Assembly: GCA_051414845.1 (NCBI GenBank)
Contig: CP183313.1
Coordinates: 248,001 to 312,000 of the forward strand
Reading direction: 5' to 3'
Length of the DNA: 64,000 bases
From: Simonsiella sp051414845
GTDB taxonomy: Bacteria > Pseudomonadota > Gammaproteobacteria > Burkholderiales > Neisseriaceae
In this document: in pieces, positions 57,731 through 64,000 of the stretch
Layout: every line of letters begins with the position of its first letter
How positions within the stretch are numbered: the first letter of the stretch is position 1
Translations under genes and position numbers: made by a program
Notes under the pieces: model-generated
What the model saw: the letters and a program-made list of their open reading frames with translations, nothing else
Told to the model about the DNA's origin: nothing
Database searches by the model: none

Positions 57731-58966
57731 ATGATTTTATCTAAACTAAATCCTGCCAATTGGGTGGGCGAAAATACTTTATTTGGCCGTCCAAATTTGT
57801 TGAAAAATGGTGATAATTATGACAAGACTTTGTTGTCGGTGTTGTTGTGTTTGCTGTGTTTTGGCTTGGTGATGGTATTTTCGGCTTCGGCGGCGCAGCG
57901 TTCATTTGATGGGCGTTATTATTTTTTGGTGAAACAGGCGCAGTTCGCGGGTTTGGGGCTGGCAACGGCGTTGATTTTGTCACGTGTACCGATGTGGCGT
58001 TGGCAGCGGTGGGCGATGTGGTTAGGTGGGGCGACGATTTTTTTGTTGTTGTATGTGGCGGTTTTTGGTGAGGTGGTCAATGGTGCGCGTCGTTGGATTA
58101 ATTTGCCGTTTGGGATTAAGTTTCAGCCTAGTGAGTTGTTGAAGTTGGCGACGATTTTGTATATGGCGGACTTTTTTAAGCGCAAGTTGGACAGTTGGCA
58201 TGATGTGCGGCGCGTGCTTTGGGTGGGTTTGCCGATTGCGGTGGGCTTGGCAGCGGTGGCGGCGACGCGTGATTTGGGCTCGATGATGGTGGTGGCAGGC
58301 TTGTTTTTGGCGTTGTTGTATTTGGTCAATATGCCGATGAAGTTGTTTTTGGGTGCGGTGTCGATTGCGATTGGTTTTGCGGCGTTGTTTATTGTGTCGT
58401 CTGAGTTTCGTATGCGACGAATGGCGGTGATGTGGCAGCCTTGGAATGACCCAACGGGTACAGGTTATCAGGGTTTGGGTTCTTTGCTATCGATGGAACG
58501 CGGTGGGCTGTTTGGTGAGGGTTTGGGCAATGCGATTTTTAAGCGCGGTTTTTTGCCTGAGGCGCACACGGATTTTATTTTGGCGGTGATTGGCGAGGAG
58601 TTGGGGCTGATTACGGTGGCGGCGGTGGTGTGTGTGTATTTTTGGATTATTTGGCGCGCGTTTTCAATTGGCAAACAGGCGCGTGATTTGGAGTTGCATT
58701 TTAATTCGTTTGTGGCGATTGGTATTGGTTTGTGGGTGGCGGCGCAGAGTTTTATTAATATTGGTGTGAACATTAGTTTGTTGCCAAACAAGGGTTTAAC
58801 GCTGCCGTTGATTTCTTATGGCGGTACGTCTTTGATTTTGATGATGGTGGCGTTTACTTTGTTGCTGCGCGTGGATTATGAAAATCGGCGCGTGTTGCGC
58901 GGTTATTCGGTGGCTGACCCAAAAGAGCGGCAGTCTGAACGCGTTTTGCAGGAGAAAAAGGGATGA
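57731..58966 (+). CDS. ftsW: Cell division SEDS-family glycosyltransferase FtsW
   Basis: 411 residues from ATG 57731 (the TTG at 57722 has no better ribosome site). About ten membrane helices. SEDS motifs: VNGARRWINL, FQPSELLKLA, WQPWNDPTGTGYQ and RGFLPEAHTDFILAVIGEELG, the family signature with the conserved acidic residues, then GLTLPLISYGGTSL. It polymerises septal peptidoglycan from lipid II with FtsI. Next to murG, with a 4-bp overlap, FtsW is more likely than RodA. Confidence 0.92.
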   Translation: MILSKLNPANWVGENTLFGRPNLLKNGDNYDKTLLSVLLCLLCFGLVMVFSASAAQRSFDGRYYFLVKQAQFAGLGLATALILSRVPMWRWQRWAMWLGGATIFLLLYVAVFGEVVNGARRWINLPFGIKFQPSELLKLATILYMADFFKRKLDSWHDVRRVLWVGLPIAVGLAAVAATRDLGSMMVVAGLFLALLYLVNMPMKLFLGAVSIAIGFAALFIVSSEFRMRRMAVMWQPWNDPTGTGYQGLGSLLSMERGGLFGEGLGNAIFKRGFLPEAHTDFILAVIGEELGLITVAAVVCVYFWIIWRAFSIGKQARDLELHFNSFVAIGIGLWVAAQSFINIGVNISLLPNKGLTLPLISYGGTSLILMMVAFTLLLRVDYENRRVLRGYSVADPKERQSERVLQEKKG

Positions 58967-60042
58967 GTGAAGCGAAAACGATTTTGTTGATGGCGGGCGG
59001 TACGGGTGGACACATTTTTCCTGCGCTGGCAGTGGCACATGCTTTGCAACAACGTGGGCATAAGGTGGTGTGGCTCGGTAGCGAAAACAGCATGGAAGCG
59101 CGTTTGGTGCCGCAATATGGGATTACACTGGAAACAGTAGCGATGAAAGGTTTGCGTGGCAATGGTTTGAAACGCAAACTGGTGATGCCTTTTATGGTGA
59201 TGAAGGCGGTGAAGGCGGTGAAGGCGATGCTGATAAAACATCAAGTGGATGTGGTGGTGGGATTTGGTGGTTTTGTTACATTTCCAGGTGGTTTGGCAGC
59301 GAAGATGAGCGGCGTGCCGATTGTGGTACACGAGCAAAATGCTGTGGCGGGCATGGCGAACAAGCAACTGGCGAAATGGGCGGCAAAAGTGTTGTATGCG
59401 TTCCCACAAGCTTTTGAAAATGCAGATAAATCAGGCTTGGTGGGCAATCCTGTCCGCGCTGATATTGCGGCTTTGCCAGAGCCTGTTGAGCGATTTACTG
59501 AGCGTTCAGGCAGCCTGAAAATAACGGTGGTCGGCGGTAGTTTGGGCGCAAAAGCGTTTAATGAGATGCTGCCTAAGGCTTTGGCGTTGCTGCCTGAAAA
59601 CCAGCGTCCGCATGTTACGCATCAAACAGGGCGCGGTAATTTAGAAGGTGTTCAAGCAGCCTATGCAGCGCAGGGCGTAGCGGTGGAATGTGTGGAATTT
59701 ATTCACGATATGACGGCGGTTTATCGTGATAGCGATGTGTTGATTTGTCGCGCTGGCGCGCTGACGATTGCGGAATTGGCGGCGGCAGGGACGGGCGCAT
59801 TGCTGGTACCGTTTCCGCACGCAGTCGATGACCATCAAACGGCAAACGCGCGTTATTTGGTGGCGGCACAAGCGGGTTTGTTGTTGCCGCAAGCGCAGTT
59901 GCAGCCTGAAAATTTGGCGGATATTTTGGCAAATTTAACGCGCGAACAATGTTTGACTTGGGCAGAAAATGCGTGCACTTTGGCGATGCCTGATAGCGCA
60001 GATTTGGTGGCGTTGGCGGTGTTGGAAGTGGCGAAGCGTTGA
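58963..60042 (+). CDS. murG: UDP-GlcNAc:undecaprenyl-pyrophosphoryl-MurNAc-pentapeptide transferase (MurG)
   Basis: 359 residues. The N-terminal GGTGGHIFPALAVAHALQ and the DVVVGFGGFVTFPGGLAA block, VVHEQNAVAGMANKQLAKWA, and the C-terminal VLICRAGALTIAELAAAG are typical. It converts lipid I to lipid II on the cytoplasmic side of the membrane. The ATG overlaps the ftsW stop (ATGA), with AAAAAGGG as ribosome site, so translation is coupled. The usual murC, ddl and ftsQAZ do not follow; an inverted DUS pair and rarD (convergent) do. Confidence 0.96.
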   Translation: MSEAKTILLMAGGTGGHIFPALAVAHALQQRGHKVVWLGSENSMEARLVPQYGITLETVAMKGLRGNGLKRKLVMPFMVMKAVKAVKAMLIKHQVDVVVGFGGFVTFPGGLAAKMSGVPIVVHEQNAVAGMANKQLAKWAAKVLYAFPQAFENADKSGLVGNPVRADIAALPEPVERFTERSGSLKITVVGGSLGAKAFNEMLPKALALLPENQRPHVTHQTGRGNLEGVQAAYAAQGVAVECVEFIHDMTAVYRDSDVLICRAGALTIAELAAAGTGALLVPFPHAVDDHQTANARYLVAAQAGLLLPQAQLQPENLADILANLTREQCLTWAENACTLAMPDSADLVALAVLEVAKR

Positions 60043-60061
60043 TGTTGGATTGAAAAAATTT

Positions 60062-60094
60062 TTCAGGCAGCCTGAATGTGTTCAGGCTGCCTGA
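60062..60094. terminator. Inverted DUS pair between murG and rarD
   Basis: TTCAGGCAGCCTGAA and TTCAGGCTGCCTGA separated by 4 nt can form a long hairpin; it lies between convergent genes and may end both transcripts. Confidence 0.6.
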
Positions 60095-60097
60095 GTT

Positions 60098-60997
60098 TTA
60101 TTTTTTTCTGCTGCGCCATGCGCTGATTAAGAAGACGGCTACGCCTGCCCATACCCACATATAACCTGTTAATCGTGCGCCGCTTAATATTTCGCCAAAG
60201 AGTACAACGCCCCACATTAATTGTAGGCTGGGCGATAAATACTGCAGCATACCCAGTAAACTCATGCTAATGCGCTGTGCGCCTGCGGTGAATAATAGCA
60301 AGGGGATGGTGGTGGCGGCACCTGAGGTGAATAAAATGCTTAATTGCAAAGACGATAATTCTTGAAAAACCAATGTGTTATTCAGTCCGCACCAAGCTAA
60401 ATATGCTAAGGCGAGTGGCAATAAAATGAAGGTTTCTAGTGCAATGCCAGGTAGTGCGTTTATGGGTGCCAGTTTGCGCACTAAGGCATAAGAGCCGAAT
60501 GTTAAAGCCAGTAATAAGGCAATCCATGGAATTTGTCCTGCTGGAATAGCGAGCCATAAAATGCCAATAACGGCAAGTGATACAGCAAGCAGTTGTCCCC
60601 AATTTAGGCGTTCTTTGAAGAAAATAAAGCCGAGCAAAATATTGAATAAGGGATTGATAAAGTAACCTAAACTGGCATCCAATACACGGTTGTTTACAAT
60701 TGCCCATAAATAAATCAACCAGTTGGCGCCAATTAATAAAGCTGAGGCAATAAATGCGCTCAATAATTTAGGCTGCCTGAAAACTACCAATACTGCGCTG
60801 CCTTTTTTAAACCAAATGAGCAATAAAAATGCAAAAACCGCCGACCATAAAACGCGATGCGCCATGATTTGTTCTGCTGGCATGGGCGAATGGTTTAGCG
60901 GATACCAAAAAACAGGAAATGTCCCCCAAAATAAATAACAGCCCAAGGCATAAGCAAAGCCTTTTTTCGTTTCCTGTTGGTCAGTCAATTCGCTCAT
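60098..60997 (-). CDS. rarD: EamA/RarD family transporter
   Basis: 299 residues with ten membrane helices and two EamA repeats. The start GFAYALGCYLFWGTFPVFWY and VLDASLGYFINPLFNILLGF match RarD, first found as a chloramphenicol-sensitivity gene; its substrate is not established. It ends next to the murG DUS hairpin and starts 119 bp from the divergent suhB. Confidence 0.88.
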   Translation of the reverse strand: MSELTDQQETKKGFAYALGCYLFWGTFPVFWYPLNHSPMPAEQIMAHRVLWSAVFAFLLLIWFKKGSAVLVVFRQPKLLSAFIASALLIGANWLIYLWAIVNNRVLDASLGYFINPLFNILLGFIFFKERLNWGQLLAVSLAVIGILWLAIPAGQIPWIALLLALTFGSYALVRKLAPINALPGIALETFILLPLALAYLAWCGLNNTLVFQELSSLQLSILFTSGAATTIPLLLFTAGAQRISMSLLGMLQYLSPSLQLMWGVVLFGEILSGARLTGYMWVWAGVAVFLISAWRSRKK

Positions 60998-61116
60998 TAT
61001 TGTCTCAAATCATTCAAAAAACCGTATGATACGCTTGTGCAGCGATAGCCGTAAACCCTGAAAAGCCGTATAATGCACGACTATTTTTTCAGGCAGCATA
61101 GTAAGAAAGTTTTCCC

Positions 61117-61914
61117 ATGAGTACACTCAATCCCGCCCTTAATACCGCTTTCAAAGCCGCGCGCCGCGCTGGCGACATGATGATTCGCGCCGCCAATAAT
61201 TTGCCCGCGATTAAAGTGGATAGTAAAGCGTTTAACGATTTTGTTTCCGATGTAGACCGTCAATCCGAAGCCATCATCATTGATATTTTGCAAGAAGCTT
61301 ATCCACACCACCGCATTCTTTCCGAAGAAGCGGGCGTAGTCGGCAACGAACGTGCTGAATTTGAATGGATTATTGACCCCCTCGACGGCACAACCAACTT
61401 TTTGCACGGTCATCCACAATACGCCATCAGCATTGCGCTGTTAGAAAAAGGCGTTTTGAAAGAAGCGCTTGTTTACGCACCTGAGCGTAATGATTTGTAC
61501 ACTGCTTCACGTGGACAAGGCGCATTGCTTAATGACCGACGTATTCGTGTCTCCAATCGTATTGAATTGAACCAATGCGTGATTGGTACGGGTTTCCCTG
61601 TGGTAGACCAATCCATGCTTGACCAATATCTTGCCATTTTGAAAGAATTTATCCAAAAAACTGCTGGCGCACGCCGTGAAGGTGCTGCTGCATTGGATTT
61701 GTGTTCATTGGCGGCAGGACGTTTTGATGGATTCTTTGAGTTTAACTTGAAACCTTGGGATATTGCTGCGGGTGCGCTGATTGTGCAAGAAGCGGGTGGT
61801 ATTGTGACTGATATGCAAGGCAATTCGGGTTGGTTGGAAAGTGGCGATATTGTGGCCGCTAATCCAAAAGTGTTGGCACAAATGTTGCAAATTATCGGCA
61901 AGCATAATGCTTAA
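61117..61914 (+). CDS. suhB: Inositol-1-monophosphatase SuhB
   Basis: 265 residues. Metal-binding motifs of the inositol phosphatase family: EEAG (67-70 region), WIIDPLDGTTNFLHG and, near the end, KPWDIAAGALIVQEAGG. In E. coli SuhB also binds Nus factors and supports rRNA antitermination; the rRNA boxA sites in this window fit such use, but that is inference. A terminator hairpin built from DUS copies follows. Confidence 0.93.
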   Translation: MSTLNPALNTAFKAARRAGDMMIRAANNLPAIKVDSKAFNDFVSDVDRQSEAIIIDILQEAYPHHRILSEEAGVVGNERAEFEWIIDPLDGTTNFLHGHPQYAISIALLEKGVLKEALVYAPERNDLYTASRGQGALLNDRRIRVSNRIELNQCVIGTGFPVVDQSMLDQYLAILKEFIQKTAGARREGAAALDLCSLAAGRFDGFFEFNLKPWDIAAGALIVQEAGGIVTDMQGNSGWLESGDIVAANPKVLAQMLQIIGKHNA

Positions 61915-61925
61915 CATTGAATGAT

Positions 61926-61971
61926 AAAAAAGCTGCCTGAAAACTTTTTAAAGTTTTCAGGCAGCTTTTTT
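61926..61971. terminator. Inverted DUS terminator between suhB and pilU
   Basis: AAAAAAGCTGCCTGAAAACT on the left is complementary to AGTTTTCAGGCAGCTTTTTT on the right, around a loop of a few bases. The A and T runs make it suitable in both directions for these convergent genes. Confidence 0.85.
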
Positions 61972-61984
61972 AGCTGGATATTGA

Positions 61985-63322
61985 TTAAATCATTTTTAAG
62001 TCATTTACACGCTCAAAGATGTGGGTGCTTTCATTGCCTTCTTCCCACAATTTAATGCGCAGACGTAAGTCATTAACAGATTCAGCTTGACGCAAAGCCT
62101 CGTCGTAAGTGATTTGGTCTTCGGTATACAGGCGGAACAAGTCTTGGTCAAAAGTTTGCATGCCATCGGTTTCTGAACGTGCCATCAGTGCCATCATTTC
62201 CATCAGTTCGCCTTTGAACATGTGGTCTTGCATTGCTGGTGTATTAATTAGCAAGTCTACAATTGCCGTACGTCCACCTTGTTTGAGGCGTGCAAGACGT
62301 TGTCCGATGATACCAACTGTATTCAATGCTAAGTCCATCAGAACTTGTTGATGACGCTCTTCTGGGTAGAAGTTCATAATACGTTCGATGGTTTGTACAG
62401 CATTGTTGGCGTGGATAGTAAAGATACACAAATGACCTGTTTGCGCCAATTGCAGTGCGTATTCCATAGAATGCTCGTTACGTACCTCACCAACGCATAC
62501 AACATCAGGTGCTTGACGCATTGCGGATTGCACTGCCATGCCCCAAGATTGCGTGTCGATACCAATTTCGCGTTGTGTGAAAATGGATTTAATCGGTTTG
62601 TGCAGATATTCTACTGGGTCTTCGATGGTCACAATGTGACCTGCTGCATGTTTGTTGCGCCAATCTAGCATGGCTGCCATAGATGTTGATTTACCTGAAC
62701 CTGTTGCACCTGCCAAAATCAGCAAGCCACGTGGTTGCATGGCTAAATCTTTTAAGCCTTGAGGAAGTTTTAAGTCATCTACCGTAGAGATTTGCGTGGT
62801 AATGCGACGCCACACCATACCCATGTGACCTTGCTCGTGATAGGCATTCACACGAAAACGAATACCACCCGCCGAGCTCACAGAGTAGTTAAGTTCTAAT
62901 TCTTCATTGTAGCGATGGCGTTGGTCATGCGACATGGTTGAATACACCAGTTTATGCGTGTCTTCTGCTGATAATGGTTTTAGTGGAATAGGGATGAGTT
63001 CACCATTGATTTTAAAAGCAGGCGGGAAGCCTACGCTGATAAAAATATCCGATGCGCCGCGTTTTTCACATTCAGCTGCCATTTTCTCCAGTAAAGGATG
63101 AAGGGTAATACTTCTGCCCATGTCTTCTTTTTTAGGTGTGGCTGGGACGGCATGCGGATGTTCAGTGGTTGCTGCGTGCGGATATTCGGTTGCAGCAGGG
63201 TGTGGGTGTTCAGTTGGCTTATGCTCGGCGTAATGTTCTTCTGGATGTGATATTTGATGGTTGTTAACAAAACTTTCCAGCAATTGTGTAATTTCGTGTT
63301 GTGTTTGTTTAGGTTTTGACAT
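61985..63322 (-). CDS. pilU: Type IV pilus retraction-associated ATPase PilU, with a His/Pro-rich N-terminal repeat
   Basis: 445 residues. The PilT-like core starts near residue 70 (ITLHPLLEKMAAECEKRGAS) and has the Walker A motif AGATGSGKSTSMAAML, the Asp box IVTIEDPVEYLHK, Walker B and the His box LAQTGHLCIFTIHANN. It lies directly downstream of pilT as in Neisseria, which favours PilU. Unusual: residues ~28-60 are a repeat of (T)E(H/Y)PHAAT-type units between the short N-terminal helix and the ATPase. The gap to pilT (63323-63402) holds two DUS copies in opposite orientation. Confidence 0.9.
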   Translation of the reverse strand: MSKPKQTQHEITQLLESFVNNHQISHPEEHYAEHKPTEHPHPAATEYPHAATTEHPHAVPATPKKEDMGRSITLHPLLEKMAAECEKRGASDIFISVGFPPAFKINGELIPIPLKPLSAEDTHKLVYSTMSHDQRHRYNEELELNYSVSSAGGIRFRVNAYHEQGHMGMVWRRITTQISTVDDLKLPQGLKDLAMQPRGLLILAGATGSGKSTSMAAMLDWRNKHAAGHIVTIEDPVEYLHKPIKSIFTQREIGIDTQSWGMAVQSAMRQAPDVVCVGEVRNEHSMEYALQLAQTGHLCIFTIHANNAVQTIERIMNFYPEERHQQVLMDLALNTVGIIGQRLARLKQGGRTAIVDLLINTPAMQDHMFKGELMEMMALMARSETDGMQTFDQDLFRLYTEDQITYDEALRQAESVNDLRLRIKLWEEGNESTHIFERVNDLKMI

Positions 63323-63402
63323 CTAAGGCTCCTGCTTGGCATAAAAAATGTGTTTTCAGGCTGCCTGAAAATAAATAGGCAGCCTGAAAATAAGATAGAT
63401 AA

Positions 63403-64000
63403 TTAAACAATCAAATCTGGGCTTTGTGCTTTAGCACGAGCAGCTTCCAAAGACACAACATTACGGCGTACCAAATCTTGCAGACATTGGTCAAGCGTTT
63501 GCATGCCGTAGTTTTGACCTGTTTGAATGGTCGAGTTCATTTGGGCAATTTTGTTTTCACGAATCAAGTTACGAATCGCAGGTGTAGAAACCATGATTTC
63601 ATGGGCTGCCACACGACCTTTGCCATCTTTAGTTTTCATCAACGTTTGCGCGATTACGGCACGCAATGATTCAGACAACATGGAACGTACCATCTCTTTT
63701 TCCGCCGCTGGGAATACGTCAATGATACGGTCAATCGTTTTGGATGCGCTGGTGGTGTGCAAGGTACCGAATACCAAGTGACCCGTTTCCGCAGCAGTCA
63801 ATGCCAAGCCGATGGTTTCTGGGTCACGCATCTCGCCTACGAGAATAATATCTGGGTCTTCACGCAACGCGGATTTCAATGCATTGGCAAAGCTGTGTGT
63901 ATGTTCGTGCAATTCGCGTTGGTTCACCAAGCATTTTTTGGATTGGTGTACGAACTCGATTGGGTCTTCAATGGTTAAAATATGACCTGCGTGATTGTCG
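63403..64000 (-). CDS. pilT: Type IV pilus retraction ATPase PilT, partial at the window edge
   Basis: The frame is open to the right edge, giving 199 residues of the C-terminal half; upstream of Leu at 63930 the protein reads DNHAGHILTIEDPIEFVHQS, so it starts outside the window. The Asp box (TIEDPIEFVH), Walker B (LREDPDIILVGEMRD), the His box (AAETGHLVFGTLHT) and the AIRNLIRE motif of retraction ATPases are present. PilT depolymerises pilin and powers twitching and DNA uptake. The abundant DUS sites suggest that this organism is naturally competent. Confidence 0.95.
   Translation of the reverse strand, partial: DNHAGHILTIEDPIEFVHQSKKCLVNQRELHEHTHSFANALKSALREDPDIILVGEMRDPETIGLALTAAETGHLVFGTLHTTSASKTIDRIIDVFPAAEKEMVRSMLSESLRAVIAQTLMKTKDGKGRVAAHEIMVSTPAIRNLIRENKIAQMNSTIQTGQNYGMQTLDQCLQDLVRRNVVSLEAARAKAQSPDLIV

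Overview
This window looks like chromosomal DNA from a member of the Neisseriaceae, close to Kingella, Simonsiella or Alysiella. The main reason is a very abundant near-palindrome, TTTCAGGC(A/T)GCCTGAAA. One strand of each full site reads AGGCAGCCTGAA (the Kingella-type DNA uptake sequence, DUS) and the other reads AGGCTGCCTGAA (the Simonsiella-type DUS). Other neisserial traits are dRS3-like ATTCCC-N8-GGGAAT repeats, a pilT-pilU pair, an IS1016-type insertion sequence, and tail-to-tail DUS pairs used as terminators. The species cannot be fixed from this sequence alone.

Layout. 0-6 kb: a partial T4-type pyrimidine-dimer glycosylase, a secreted DUF2147 protein, and divergent rne and rluC. 6-12 kb: a complete rRNA operon (16S, tRNA-Ile, tRNA-Ala, 23S, 5S) with promoter, boxA sites, RNase III processing stems and terminator. 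12-22 kb: purK, an IS1016-like element, a patatin-like lipoprotein, a MetE-C-like methyltransferase, a decayed N6-adenine DNA methyltransferase, and parE. 22-25 kb: an AT-rich accessory patch with a GH19 peptidoglycan-hydrolase-like protein and two small exported proteins, one resembling an LprI/DUF1311 lysozyme inhibitor. 25-31 kb: a CcoI-type copper ATPase carrying an in-frame repeat insertion, a yjbR gene with one nonsense codon, trmJ, tag, three tRNA genes, and two less well characterised genes. 31-40 kb: pqiABC, a membrane CheA-like kinase with a CheY-like regulator, rdgC and a Nudix gene. 40-50 kb: dnaK with a heat-shock-type promoter, mntP, ftsY, a LysR regulator, a metallophosphatase, norM and murB. 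50-57 kb: glyQ and a pheS/pheT pair split by about 2.5 kb of accessory DNA (a broken nucleotidyltransferase toxin-antitoxin pair hit by a second IS1016 copy, and an Abi-alpha/DUF4393 gene). 57-64 kb: ftsW-murG, rarD, suhB, pilU and partial pilT.

Most genes are housekeeping: translation, rRNA and tRNA supply and modification, cell-wall synthesis, outer-membrane lipid transport, protein targeting and DNA repair. The accessory signals sit in three places. The GH19 gene with two exported followers is the best candidate for an undescribed effector-immunity set. The split pheS-pheT locus looks like a decaying defence or toxin-antitoxin insertion. The remaining signals are mobile repeats: IS1016-like copies, dRS3-bounded elements of about 105 bp, GTAG-bounded REP-like palindromes, and a ~140 bp MITE-like repeat. 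Several genes are visibly broken, which suggests ongoing loss of restriction and toxin-antitoxin functions.
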